DNA from: Haloplanus rubicundus | GTDB lineage: Archaea > Halobacteriota > Halobacteria > Halobacteriales > Haloferacaceae | Assembly (NCBI RefSeq): GCF_003342675.1 | Contig: NZ_CP031148.1 | Span: forward strand, 2,356,001 to 2,420,000 | Direction: 5' to 3' | Length of the DNA: 64,000 nt | Shown here: one piece after another, positions 25,981 through 33,588 of the stretch | How positions within the stretch are numbered: position 1 is the first letter of the stretch | How the letters are laid out: every line of letters begins with the position of its first letter | Position numbers and translations under genes: made by a program | Notes under the pieces: generated by a model | Database searches by the model: none | Told to the model about the DNA's origin: nothing | What the model saw: only the letters and a program-made list of their open reading frames with translations

Positions 25981-27110
25981 GCGGTCGACCTCCCGGAGAA
26001 CAGCCCCTGCGGACGCACGAGCAGGATGACGATCATGACGACGAAGGCGGCGGCGCGGGAGAACGCGGAGGGGATCCAGATGACGGACACCGACGCCGCG
26101 ATGCCGATGACGAGGCCGCCGGCGATGGCGCCGTAGATGGAGCCGATGCCGCCGAGGATGACCGCGGCGAAGATGAGCAAGAGGAGGAGCCAGCCGTCGT
26201 TGAAGCCGAGCGTCCCCTTCCAGAGGATGAACACGTAGCCGGCGACGCCGGTCAGGGCGCCGCCGATGATCCACGTCGCGCGGACGACGCGTTCGGTTGG
26301 AATCCCGGTCACGCGCGCGAGGTCCTCGTTGTCCGACATGGCGCGCATCGCCTTGCCGAGCTTCGTCGTCTGGAGGAGGAGGTGGACGGCGACCATGAGT
26401 CCGCCGGCGACGACGAAGAGCGTGGCGTCGTGGGCGTCGACCCGGACCACGCCGTCGACGAAATACAGCGACAGTTGTGGGACCGACCCGGCGGCTGTCG
26501 TGCCGCGGACGCTGGAGCCGAAGACGAACTGGATCAGGTAGCGAAGGGCGAACGCCACCCCGATGCTGGTGATCAGCAGGGTGATCCCGCTCTCGTCGCG
26601 GATGGGTCTGTAGACGACGCGGTCGATGGCCAGCGCCAGCAGCACCGTCGTGACGCCCGCGACGGCGATGCCGGCGACGACGGCGACGGGCGTCGTCGTC
26701 ACGCCGATGCCGAGCGCACCGCCGAAGACGGAGCCGCCGGCGCCGACGAGGAGGAGCGAGCCGATGTCGGCCCGCCCCAACCCGGCGACGACGTACGTCG
26801 TTGCCCACCCGGCGAAGGCCCCGCTCGTGATGTAGTCGCCGTGTGAGAAGTTCGCGAAATTCAGAATGCTGTAGGTCATCGACAGACCGACCCCGGCGAG
26901 GCCGATCACGAGGCCGCGCATCACGCCGTCCCAGACGAGCGAGCCGAGACGCGAGAACGTGACCGCCCCGGAGACCAGCAGCCCCCAGGCGAGGGAGCCG
27001 AGAAGTACCACCCCGACCGCGGCGAAAGCGACCGTCAGGGGGCGGTCGACCGCGAACTCCAGCCACTCGCCCGGCGGTTTCGTAACGTCAGCTTCAGTTC
27101 CCGATGCCAT
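25977..27110 (-). CDS. livH: Branched-chain amino acid ABC permease LivH
   Basis: This 377-residue permease has about nine membrane segments, GVGLSMTYSILNFANFSHGD near residue 55, and the ATPase-contacting loop KLGKAMRAMSDNEDLARVTG, the LivH hallmark. It is first in the livHMGF operon. A box A-like GGTTTATG (27143-27150, minus) lies about 35 bp upstream, and an IS6-family element inserted at 27187 sits just behind it. Confidence 0.94.
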   Translation of the reverse strand: MASGTEADVTKPPGEWLEFAVDRPLTVAFAAVGVVLLGSLAWGLLVSGAVTFSRLGSLVWDGVMRGLVIGLAGVGLSMTYSILNFANFSHGDYITSGAFAGWATTYVVAGLGRADIGSLLLVGAGGSVFGGALGIGVTTTPVAVVAGIAVAGVTTVLLALAIDRVVYRPIRDESGITLLITSIGVAFALRYLIQFVFGSSVRGTTAAGSVPQLSLYFVDGVVRVDAHDATLFVVAGGLMVAVHLLLQTTKLGKAMRAMSDNEDLARVTGIPTERVVRATWIIGGALTGVAGYVFILWKGTLGFNDGWLLLLLIFAAVILGGIGSIYGAIAGGLVIGIAASVSVIWIPSAFSRAAAFVVMIVILLVRPQGLFSGRSTA

Positions 27111-27142
27111 ATCTCTCGTGCTGTGTGCGGACGTGACGCAGG

Positions 27143-27150
27143 CATAAACC
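27143..27150 (-). promoter_or_regulatory. Probable box A of livHMGF
   Basis: GGTTTATG on the minus strand, about 35 bp before the livH ATG. The IS6 element ends only 37 bp further upstream, so BRE and box A appear intact, but any activator site beyond about -60 has been displaced. Confidence 0.45.
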
Positions 27151-27186
27151 TTTCTTCCGCCTCGGTGCCGAGCGCGGCCAGCGACC

Positions 27187-27881
27187 TTCGTGTTTAGTTT
27201 GGAGCATTGTGCCAGCGAGCGAAACTCTGCAACCAGTTTTCAGCTGTTGCTGGTTCGACGTGGCTAAAACAGTTTGAAAACGAAGAGGTTCGTCGTTTTA
27301 CTTCTCTAAAGATACGTTCAATGGCATTCCGATTTCCGTGGCGTTCTGTCTGAAATCGGAGCCCCGATCGGTCGAGTGCAGTTTGGAGATGTTTGGCGCC
27401 ATCGACGAGAAACAGGGCGGATTCGACATCGTGTTTCTCCCGCAGTTCGTTGAGAAAGAGTTCGGTGAGACCGATTGTAGTGGTCGAAAACAGCCGTAGA
27501 TGGAGTAATTCGTTCGTCTGTGGATCCGCGGCGGCGTACAGCCAGAACTGCTGATCGTTGATTCGAATCACGGTTTCGTCAACCGCAACCTGATTCGGAG
27601 CCTTTCCGCTGACCGGCTGTGGATCGGCCTTCTGTACCCAATCGTGAACCGCTTTTCGAGAACGTTCGACACCCAAACTATCAAGAGCAGAGACGGTATT
27701 CGAAAGTGATAGTCCAGCCAGATGCATCTGAATACCGAGCTTCATCGCCGGCTCGGGTGTCCGCTCTCGCTCCACAAAATCCAAATCAATCCAGTCGTTA
27801 TTCCCGCTGAGGCGTGTGATTTCTGCCATAGACCAGCAAGAAATTCACTCGCCTCACTCTTCATCGTTAACTAAACACGAA
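27187..27881. mobile_element. IS6-family insertion sequence
   Basis: The 695-bp element has perfect 13-bp terminal inverted repeats TTCGTGTTTAGTT (27187-27199) and AACTAAACACGAA (27869-27881). It is flanked by the direct repeat GCCAGCGACC at 27177-27186 and 27882-27891; IS6 elements usually duplicate 8 bp, so two bases may match by chance. It encodes one transposase and looks intact and recent. It lies between livH and the GNAT gene. Confidence 0.92.
27194..27829 (-). CDS. IS6-family DDE transposase
   Basis: The 211-residue protein is a full-length haloarchaeal IS6-type transposase: HTH-like N-terminus (SNTVSALDSLGVERSRKAVHDW) and a DDE core with Asp in VAVDETVIRI, Asp in ALFLVDGAKHLQ and Glu in NRNAIERIFREVKRRT. 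Its codon use is less GC-rich than its neighbours, consistent with transfer. No frameshift is visible, so the element may be active. Confidence 0.95.
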   Translation of the reverse strand: MAEITRLSGNNDWIDLDFVERERTPEPAMKLGIQMHLAGLSLSNTVSALDSLGVERSRKAVHDWVQKADPQPVSGKAPNQVAVDETVIRINDQQFWLYAAADPQTNELLHLRLFSTTTIGLTELFLNELREKHDVESALFLVDGAKHLQTALDRSGLRFQTERHGNRNAIERIFREVKRRTSSFSNCFSHVEPATAENWLQSFARWHNAPN

Positions 27882-27930
27882 GCCAGCGACCGGGGGAACT
27901 GACTTACGACGCGTGCCACTACCCCTCCGC

Positions 27931-28416
27931 ATGGTCACGGTCGAACCGGCGGCGCCCGCCGAGGCCGACGCCGTCGCCGACCTCTGGGTGGCGCTCGCGA
28001 CGGACGGGCGGCGGCACGGCTCCCACCTTCGCCCGGCGGCGAGCCGCGACGCAGTCCGGGAGTCGCTGGCTCGACACGCTGCCGACGGCGGCCTCACGGT
28101 AGCCCGCTCGGACGGGGAGCTCGTGGGGTTCGTCCGGTTCGACGTGGAGCGTGGCCCGCTGACGCAGGACTGCACTCGCGGCGTCGTCCGCGACCTGTTC
28201 GTCACCCCCGCCGCCCGCGACGACGGCGTGGGGACGCGCCTCCTCGACGCCGCCGAGGCGGCGCTCCGGGACCGCGGCGTCGACGTCGTCGCCGTCGAGG
28301 CGCTCGCCCGCAACGCGGACACGATCCGGTTCTACGAACGTCGGGGGTACCGACCCCACCGGATCGAGTTCGAACGGGAGGTCGAAAACGATAAACGTCC
28401 ACGCAGGGACCGGTAA
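27931..28416 (+). CDS. GNAT-family N-acetyltransferase
   Basis: The 161-residue protein has the GNAT fold: beta-4 DGELVGFVRFDVERG, acetyl-CoA pyrophosphate loop RDLFVTPAARDDGVGTRLLDA (V-x5-R/D-x-G-x-G/A variant), and C-terminal NADTIRFYERRGYRPHRIEF. It probably acetylates a small molecule or protein N-terminus. ATG at 27931 is chosen over 27913 as it starts the fold. It is the only gene between the IS element and tRNA-Thr. Confidence 0.88.
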   Translation: MVTVEPAAPAEADAVADLWVALATDGRRHGSHLRPAASRDAVRESLARHAADGGLTVARSDGELVGFVRFDVERGPLTQDCTRGVVRDLFVTPAARDDGVGTRLLDAAEAALRDRGVDVVAVEALARNADTIRFYERRGYRPHRIEFEREVENDKRPRRDR

Positions 28417-28427
28417 TCTGCCGCCGT

Positions 28428-28501
28428 GCCAGGGGAGCATGGGTGGTGCATGCACTCGACTTGTAATCGAGATTTCGTGGGTTCAAATCCCACCCCTGGC
28501 T
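28428..28501 (+). tRNA. tRNA-Thr (anticodon TGT)
   Basis: The 74-nt gene has acceptor stem GCCAGGG/CCCTGGC with discriminator T, anticodon stem CTCGA/TCGAG around loop CTTGTAA, and T-arm GTGGGTTCAAATCCCAC. It decodes ACA. It is followed by an inverted repeat (GCTCTTC...GAAGAGC, 28499-28532) and a degraded T-arm copy near 28539-28555. Confidence 0.95.
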
Positions 28502-28560
28502 CTTCTGACGGAACGAAGTGGAGTCGAAGAGCCACGAGTGGGATTCGAATCGGGGAGCAG
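28499..28560. repeat. Hairpin and T-arm remnant downstream of tRNA-Thr
   Basis: GCTCTTC and GAAGAGC form the arms of a hairpin that begins in the last bases of the tRNA. About 6 bp later, GTGGGATTCGAATC resembles the T-arm of the preceding tRNA-Thr. The layout parallels that after tRNA-Ser(TGA). Confidence 0.55.
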
Positions 28561-28604
28561 CTTGCTGCGGCCGGGAGCCGACGGCGTCCCGCGTGCCGGC
28601 CCAT

Positions 28605-28991
28605 CTACTCGACGGCTACCGTGCGAAAGTACTCGAAGCAGTCCTCCAGGTCGGCCATCGTCACGTCGCCGGTCCGATCGATCGTCGCGAGATAGCCCGA
28701 CTTCCGGGAGTCCGGGTCGGCCTGCACGACGACGAACGCTTCGTCGAAGAGGTGGAGGGTTCCGGTGAGACGGCCACATTTGAACTCGGTTTCGAGCCGC
28801 TCGGAGAGGAGCTGTCCGAGGGTGATTTCGTCGACGACGCGCTGATCGTCTCGGTCGGTGTAGAGGGCTCGAACGTCGTCGCGCATCCGGGTCTCGAACT
28901 GTCCGTTCCGAAACCGCGTGACGGCACGGAGCGCGTCGCCGTATTGCGCGACCAGATGCTCCCACACCTCGTCGACCGTCACATCAGTCAT
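28605..28991 (-). CDS. Conserved haloarchaeal protein, unknown
   Basis: The 128-residue acidic protein (MTDVTVDEVWEHLVAQYGDA..., ending ADLEDCFEYFRTVAVE) appears alpha/beta with no recognised motif. The segment LTGTLHLFDEAFVVVQADPD followed by GYLATIDRTG resembles a small beta-sheet sensor domain. Its ATG overlaps the TrkA-N gene stop by 8 bp, so it is probably co-transcribed with it. I do not recognise the family. Confidence 0.65.
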   Translation of the reverse strand: MTDVTVDEVWEHLVAQYGDALRAVTRFRNGQFETRMRDDVRALYTDRDDQRVVDEITLGQLLSERLETEFKCGRLTGTLHLFDEAFVVVQADPDSRKSGYLATIDRTGDVTMADLEDCFEYFRTVAVE

Positions 28992-29646
28992 CGGTGGCGC
29001 CGCGTAGCTGCGTGAGCACCTCGTCGACGACTTCGTGGTCGGCGGCGACGATGTAGCGCCGGCCGGCGACGAGCGTGGTCGAGTGCTGGACAGCCACGTC
29101 CCCGCTGGCCTGTGAGATGACGAGCGAGCCCTCGGGGAGGGCGTCGGCGACGACTTCGCCCGCGGCGGGCGCGTCGTAGCCCACCCGCACGTCGAACAGT
29201 TCGAGGTCGCCGGTGACGCCTTCGAGCGTGCGGATATCGCTCCCGGCGAGGGCGTTGACGGCCGCCTTGATGCTCGCCCGCTCGGGGAAGTACACCCGGT
29301 CGACGAACTCGGTGTACTCGTCGCCGTCCTCGACTTGGATGCGCGCGACGGTTTCGAGATCCGGAAAGAGCTGTTTGGCCGCCATGCAGACGGCGAGGTT
29401 GGTCGACTGGTCGCCTGTCAGCGCGCCGACTACGTCCGTCTCGTCGGTGATTGCCCGTTTGAGCATCGAGGGACGCGTGGCGTCGCCCTCCAGATACGTT
29501 ACGCGGTCGTCCGCGTCCGCGGCGTCGATCCGACTCGCGTCCCGTTCGACGATGGTCACGTCGGTGCCGCGGTTGACGAAGTCCTCCGCCACCCGCCGCC
29601 CGACTCGGCCGCCGCCGGCGATGACGATGTGGTCCCGTTCGGCCAT
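28984..29646 (-). CDS. TrkA-N (RCK) domain protein
   Basis: The 220-residue cytoplasmic protein has a Rossmann-type RCK N domain (HIVIAGGGRVGRRVAEDFVN, acidic end of beta-2 in VTIVERD, YLEGDATRPSMLKRA) and a C-terminal TrkA-C-like domain ending in RRYIVAADHEVVDEVLTQL. Such subunits gate K+ uptake systems by binding nucleotide. No membrane partner is adjacent. ATG at 29646 is the last start before the Rossmann fold. Confidence 0.9.
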   Translation of the reverse strand: MAERDHIVIAGGGRVGRRVAEDFVNRGTDVTIVERDASRIDAADADDRVTYLEGDATRPSMLKRAITDETDVVGALTGDQSTNLAVCMAAKQLFPDLETVARIQVEDGDEYTEFVDRVYFPERASIKAAVNALAGSDIRTLEGVTGDLELFDVRVGYDAPAAGEVVADALPEGSLVISQASGDVAVQHSTTLVAGRRYIVAADHEVVDEVLTQLRGATDD

Positions 29647-29727
29647 ACTGTGTGCTACCACACCCCGTCCGTTAAGTGTAGGGACCGCGGGAAATGTGGC
29701 CACGCGGTCGAGCCGGTTGCTCGGGGT

Positions 29728-29763
29728 CGTACAGGTTATTGTGAGTCGGTACCGGCGGTTCGT
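29728..29763. repeat. Dispersed palindromic element, copy C (one arm)
   Basis: ACAGGTTATTGTGAGTCGGT followed by ACCGGCGGTTCG matches the left arm of copy A (6981-7013); the matching right arm is missing. The last codons and stop of the PPOX-family gene lie inside this copy. Confidence 0.6.
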
Positions 29764-30179
29764 CGCCCGATCACGGACTCCATCTCGAGTTCGTACAGCG
29801 TGAACGCCACGTCCTCGACGGCTTCGTCGAACAGTCGGAACGGCGGGAACCACTCGTTGAGCGTCGCCTCGTCGACGGCGCCCGACCACTCCGTGATCGG
29901 CCCGCGAACGTGGATGCTCCACGACTCGTCGGTGCCGGCAGCGAAGGGGACGAACGTCGCCGTCTCGGTCGTCTCGAGGTAGCGTCGCTTCTCGCCGTCG
30001 TCGTCGTGGGTACTGACGCGGAGGAGGAGTCGGTCGCCGTCGTAGTGGTAGCTCAGCGGTACTGCGTAGGCGTCGTCGCCGTCGGCGAGGGCGAGGACGC
30101 CGTGGGAGCCGGCGCGGAGGTAGTCGTCCAGCTCGGCGGCGTCCATGCCGACGGTGTAGACGTACTCGACGTGGTCCAT
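29736..30179 (-). CDS. Pyridoxamine 5'-phosphate oxidase-family flavoprotein
   Basis: The 147-residue protein has the split-barrel FMN-binding fold: HGVLALADGDDAYAVPLSYH near residue 25, DGDRLLLRVSTHDDDG, then WSIHVRGPITEWSG. It is haloarchaeal PPOX-like, and the substrate is unknown. ATG at 30179 is preferred over 30203. The C-terminal ten residues are encoded within a copy of the dispersed palindromic element, so the tail may be derived from it. Confidence 0.85.
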   Translation of the reverse strand: MDHVEYVYTVGMDAAELDDYLRAGSHGVLALADGDDAYAVPLSYHYDGDRLLLRVSTHDDDGEKRRYLETTETATFVPFAAGTDESWSIHVRGPITEWSGAVDEATLNEWFPPFRLFDEAVEDVAFTLYELEMESVIGRRTAGTDSQ

Positions 30180-30224
30180 GCGGAGCCTACGCCGCGCGAA
30201 CACAAATACCCGACAGCCGGTCGA

Positions 30225-31217
30225 TCAGTCCGCTTCGATGCCACAGGGGCCGTCCATGGCGTCGGTCGAGGTGTCGGCGGTCGACGGGGAGAGGCGTGCA
30301 CGAAGTCGGCAGAGCGTCACGCGAACGTCTAGGGACTCGCTGCCGATCACGGCGAAGCCGGCGAAGATGGTCACGAATCCGCCGACGGCGAGCGTCGAGA
30401 CGAGTTCGCCGAGGAGCGCCCAGCCACCCACCGCGGCGACGACGGGCACGGCGTAGAAGACGAGGTTCGCCCGAATCGCCCCCGCGGCGTCGAGGAGGCC
30501 GAAGTAGGCGATGTAGGCGACGGCGCCGGCCAGCAAGCCGACGTACGCCAGTGCGGCGATGGCCTCGGGGTGCCAGACGACCGCGTCCGGCGACTCGCCG
30601 GTCCACCAGCTGAGCAGGTGCGTGAGTGCCGCCGCGAAGGGGAGTCCCCACGCGGTCCGGACGGTACTCGACAGGGAGTCGCCGCTCCAGCGGATGAGGA
30701 CGCTCCCGACCGCGCCGGTGATCGCTCCGGCCAGCAGGATGGCCTTGCCGACCCCGAGGTCGAGGAGGGTCGCGGGGTCGGGGTTGACCACGAGGGCGAC
30801 GCCGACGAAGCCGAGGGCCATGCCCGCGACGCCGCGCCGGGAGAGGCGCTCGTCGGCCAACAGGAGCGCGGCGAAGATGGGCGTCAGGATGGGGTTGAGG
30901 CTGAAGACGATGGCGGCGACGGCGCTGGTGGTGTACCCCTGCCCCACGAACAGGAGGGCGTTCGTCAGGCCGATGGCGAGGACGCCAGTTGCGAGGATGC
31001 CGGCGGCGTCGTGTCGGGTACGTGGCAGGAGTCGGTCACGCGGCGTCGTGGCGACGGCGTACGCGCCGAGCGCGACGGCCGCCACGTCGAAGCGGAGCGC
31101 GACGAAGAGGAGGGGCGGGAAGTAGTCGAGACCGGCCTTCGCCGCGACGAAGGTGCCGCCGAAGAGGATGCCCGCGACCGCGAACGCGGCCAGCGCGCGA
31201 CGGTCTGCCGAGGTCAC
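30225..31217 (-). CDS. EamA/DMT-family transporter
   Basis: The 330-residue membrane protein has ten hydrophobic helices formed by two EamA repeats (each with a pattern like GGTFVAAKAGLDYFPPLLFV and, in the second, AITGAVGSVLIRWSGDSL). These are metabolite exporters or permeases of the 10-TMS drug/metabolite transporter type. A hydrophilic tail of about 35 residues with Ser/Thr/Asp ends the protein. The substrate is unknown. It is divergent from the wHTH regulator at 31433. Confidence 0.9.
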   Translation of the reverse strand: MTSADRRALAAFAVAGILFGGTFVAAKAGLDYFPPLLFVALRFDVAAVALGAYAVATTPRDRLLPRTRHDAAGILATGVLAIGLTNALLFVGQGYTTSAVAAIVFSLNPILTPIFAALLLADERLSRRGVAGMALGFVGVALVVNPDPATLLDLGVGKAILLAGAITGAVGSVLIRWSGDSLSSTVRTAWGLPFAAALTHLLSWWTGESPDAVVWHPEAIAALAYVGLLAGAVAYIAYFGLLDAAGAIRANLVFYAVPVVAAVGGWALLGELVSTLAVGGFVTIFAGFAVIGSESLDVRVTLCRLRARLSPSTADTSTDAMDGPCGIEAD

Positions 31218-31432
31218 TCCGCACCCTCGCCGCCGTACCGTTCGAGAGCCGTTCCGAAAGCCGAAATACGCGAGTAGTGAGTCATCGAGTAGGTGTAGGG
31301 TACGGAGCTACTTAGTTTAATTCGTGAAATATTGCACGCTAAGAAAGGCACTCGATCCGGGTTCCGGCGCGCACGGGGTGCAACGCTTTCACGGGGCGAA
31401 AGTGGTTTCCGGTCACGGGGAGGACGGTCGGT

Positions 31433-32227
31433 ATGGAGTCCGCACTCGCGGAGATCGAGTTCCTCGCGCGCTCGCCGAATCGGGTGGCGGTGCTCCGCCG
31501 CCTCGCCGAGGGGCGGCATACGCGCACGGACCTCGTGGTGGCGACCGGCGCCTCGCAGGCGACGCTCGGGCGGATTCTCCGCGACTTCGAGGAGCGTTCG
31601 TGGATCAGACGCGTCGACGGCGGCTACGTCGCCACCGCGACGGGCGAACTCGTCGCCGACGGCTTCTTCGACCTGCTCGACATCGTGGCGACGGAGACGG
31701 AGCTCCGGCCGATCCTGGACTACCTCCCGACGGACGCCATCGACGTCGACCTCCGGCGGTTCGGCGACGCGACCATCACCGTCCCGAGCGGAACGAAACC
31801 GAACGCGCCGGTCGGGCGCGTCCTCGACCTGCTCGGCGGGGCGTCGTCGGTCCGGGCGTTCTCCCACGCGTTCAACGAGGGGAGCCTCGGCGTCGTCGAG
31901 CGGCGCGTGACCGCCGGGGAGATGACGTTCGAAGGAGTGTTCTCCCGGGACGCCATCGACGCCGTGGCCGACGACGAGGGGCTGCGGCGGCGCCTCGAAT
32001 CCCTCCTCGACGCGCCGGGCGCGAGCCTCCGGGTCCGGCCGGCCGAGATTCCGGTGGCCGTGACCGTCGCCGACGAGCGGGTCCATCTCCTCCTCCGGGA
32101 CGCGAACGGCGTGTTACAGGCCTCGGTCGACACCGACGATCCGGTCGTCCGCGACTGGGCCGACGAGCGGTTCGAACGGTACTGGCAGGAGGCGTCCGCG
32201 CTCGGATACGACGACATCGACGCCTGA
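31433..32227 (+). CDS. Winged-helix transcriptional regulator (haloarchaeal DUF1724-like)
   Basis: The 264-residue protein has an N-terminal winged helix (EIEFLARSPNRVAVLRRLAE, TRTDLVVATGASQATLGRIL) and a C-terminal regulatory domain of about 180 residues (FSRDAIDAVADDEGLRRRLE, then IPVAVTVADERVHLLLRD). This layout is common in Halobacteria. It is divergent from the DMT transporter across 215 bp, so it may control that gene. The 215-bp gap holds an AT-rich patch (around 31310-31325) with TATA-like sequence but no gene. Confidence 0.87.
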   Translation: MESALAEIEFLARSPNRVAVLRRLAEGRHTRTDLVVATGASQATLGRILRDFEERSWIRRVDGGYVATATGELVADGFFDLLDIVATETELRPILDYLPTDAIDVDLRRFGDATITVPSGTKPNAPVGRVLDLLGGASSVRAFSHAFNEGSLGVVERRVTAGEMTFEGVFSRDAIDAVADDEGLRRRLESLLDAPGASLRVRPAEIPVAVTVADERVHLLLRDANGVLQASVDTDDPVVRDWADERFERYWQEASALGYDDIDA

Positions 32228-32230
32228 GAC

Positions 32231-32310
32231 GGGTTGTCGTGAGCCATACCGATGGTTCGCCGGGACAGATCGGCGAACCACCGATACACAGTCACAATGA
32301 TCCGTACGGG
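32231..32310. repeat. Dispersed palindromic element, copy B
   Basis: Arms 32247-32262 and 32271-32286 (TACCGATGGTTCGCCG and its near complement) form a hairpin. The right flank ACAGTCACAATGATCCGTA matches, in inverse orientation, the flank of copy A. It follows the winged-helix gene stop by a few bases and lies 18 bp from the 3' end of the zinc-ribbon gene. Confidence 0.75.
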
Positions 32311-32327
32311 ACGCTACGCGTTGCCGA

Positions 32328-32441
32328 TCAGGAACGGGAGCGTCGGTAGTTCGCGAGGCGACCGCCACAGGTCGGACAGGTCATCCGAAACGGCCCCGCT
32401 TCCAGTTCCCGGTCACAGCCCGGACAAACGTAGCGCGCCAT
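32328..32441 (-). CDS. 37-residue zinc-ribbon microprotein
   Basis: The short frame encodes MARYVCPGCDRELEAGPFRM followed by TCPTCGGRLANYRRSRS. Two CPxC pairs 13 residues apart form a rubredoxin/rubrerythrin-like zinc ribbon. Many haloarchaeal genomes encode such microproteins. The gene sits between the winged-helix regulator and the CxxC protein at 32594, with an AT-rich upstream region (32460-32550) that could provide promoters for both directions. Confidence 0.7.
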   Translation of the reverse strand: MARYVCPGCDRELEAGPFRMTCPTCGGRLANYRRSRS

Positions 32442-32593
32442 CACATCTGCGTCATTGCACCGGTCCTAATTAAATATTTTCGTGATAGTGTTACCGTATC
32501 GTTTTGTTTTTCCGCGCATTTATTCGTATTTTCTAATTCATCGTGGCGGTCCGGAGGGAAAACACTTAGCGGACGCCCGCCGCAGGGTTCGGT

Positions 32594-33166
32594 ATGCCCC
32601 AGTTGCGGTCCTGTTACTTCTGTGGTTCCGTCGGCGACTCGCTCCGGGAGTACGAAGTCGTCCCCGAGCGGCTGGTCGCGTCGGGCGAGTCACGGTCGGC
32701 GGTGCTCTGTTCGGACTGTCGGGAGAAACTCCGGCGCGTGCTCGAACCGCTGGTCGAGGCGGCGGAGTCGTCGGCCGGCGGCGGTCCCGAACCGGGCACG
32801 GCCGCCATCGGCGAAGTCACGTTCGAATCCGGCGACGCGACGCCCGACGACGAGGCGGCGACGGACGGCCGGGACGGCGACGACGACGAGACGGTGACGG
32901 TGACCGAACGCGACGCCGACGGCGACGGGAGCGGAACCGACGATAGCGAGAGCGGAACCAACGAGTCCGACGTGCCGGACGGCTACCACAAGGTCCTCCG
33001 TCTACTCCAGAACCGCGAGTTCCCGATGGAGCGGGCCGACCTGACCGCGCTGGTGACCGGCGCGTACGACGTCTCCGAGCCACAGTGCGAGCGCATCCTC
33101 GAGACGGCTATCGAACGCGGCGTGTTGGTCGAGGACGGCTCGACGCTCGACATCGGTCGGAACTGA
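32594..33166 (+). CDS. Zinc-finger / acidic linker / winged-helix-like protein, unknown
   Basis: The 190-residue protein has an N-terminal zinc-binding domain (CYFCG and CSDCR, residues 7-45), a very acidic Asp/Gly/Thr linker (about 65-125) and a C-terminal helical domain with HTH-like spacing (YHKVLRLLQNREFPMERADL, then GAYDVSEPQCERILETAIER). It might be a nucleic-acid-binding regulator. I recognise it only as a haloarchaeal conserved protein. A decayed copy of the dispersed palindrome follows its stop. Confidence 0.75.
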   Translation: MPQLRSCYFCGSVGDSLREYEVVPERLVASGESRSAVLCSDCREKLRRVLEPLVEAAESSAGGGPEPGTAAIGEVTFESGDATPDDEAATDGRDGDDDETVTVTERDADGDGSGTDDSESGTNESDVPDGYHKVLRLLQNREFPMERADLTALVTGAYDVSEPQCERILETAIERGVLVEDGSTLDIGRN

Positions 33167-33169
33167 TAG

Positions 33170-33206
33170 GGGTTGTCGTACCTCTCCAGCGATTCTCGCC
33201 GGACCG
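33170..33206. repeat. Dispersed palindromic element, copy D (decayed)
   Basis: GGGTTGTCGT is shared with copy B, and GATTCTCGCCGGACCGTCT resembles the reverse complement of the core of copy A (GATTCGCCGGACCGTCT). It lies just after a stop codon, like the other copies. Confidence 0.45.
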
Positions 33207-33318
33207 TCTAAGCCCCTGTGTCCCGGACTGCCGGCGCCGCGGGCGTCGAATCTGTCGATACCTCGAAGACACGAACAATTATGAACGAGAGTCGATAACG
33301 TGCGTTCGGTGGTAGCGA

Positions 33319-33525
33319 ATGAGCCTCATGGACAAGGTGAAGGAACTACTGGCCCCGGACGAGGAGGAGACGGTCCTGTACGACTACGAGTGCCAGGACT
33401 GTGAGAAAACGATCACGTCCAGCGACGAGCCCGAAACCGCCACGTGCAAGAACTGTGGCTCGTCGAACCTGGAGCAAGTCGGGAAGATGTACGCCGGCGG
33501 CGGCGGTGGCGGCGGCGCCGGGTGA
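33319..33525 (+). CDS. Small CxxC zinc-ribbon protein
   Basis: The 68-residue protein has a helical acidic N-terminus (MDKVKELLAPDEEETVLYDY), a CQDC...CKNC zinc ribbon (residues 25-47) and a Gly-rich tail. Proteins of this type are frequent in Halobacteria and may act in transcription or redox regulation. Initiation could also be at the Met codon three positions in (33328). It lies 150 bp after the previous gene, with a plausible own promoter near 33290. Confidence 0.75.
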   Translation: MSLMDKVKELLAPDEEETVLYDYECQDCEKTITSSDEPETATCKNCGSSNLEQVGKMYAGGGGGGGAG

Positions 33526-33588
33526 CGGGGGCGACACCACACCGAATTCTTTCGAGCGCGACGCGTCGAGCGGCGTCGCCGTCGGCCG

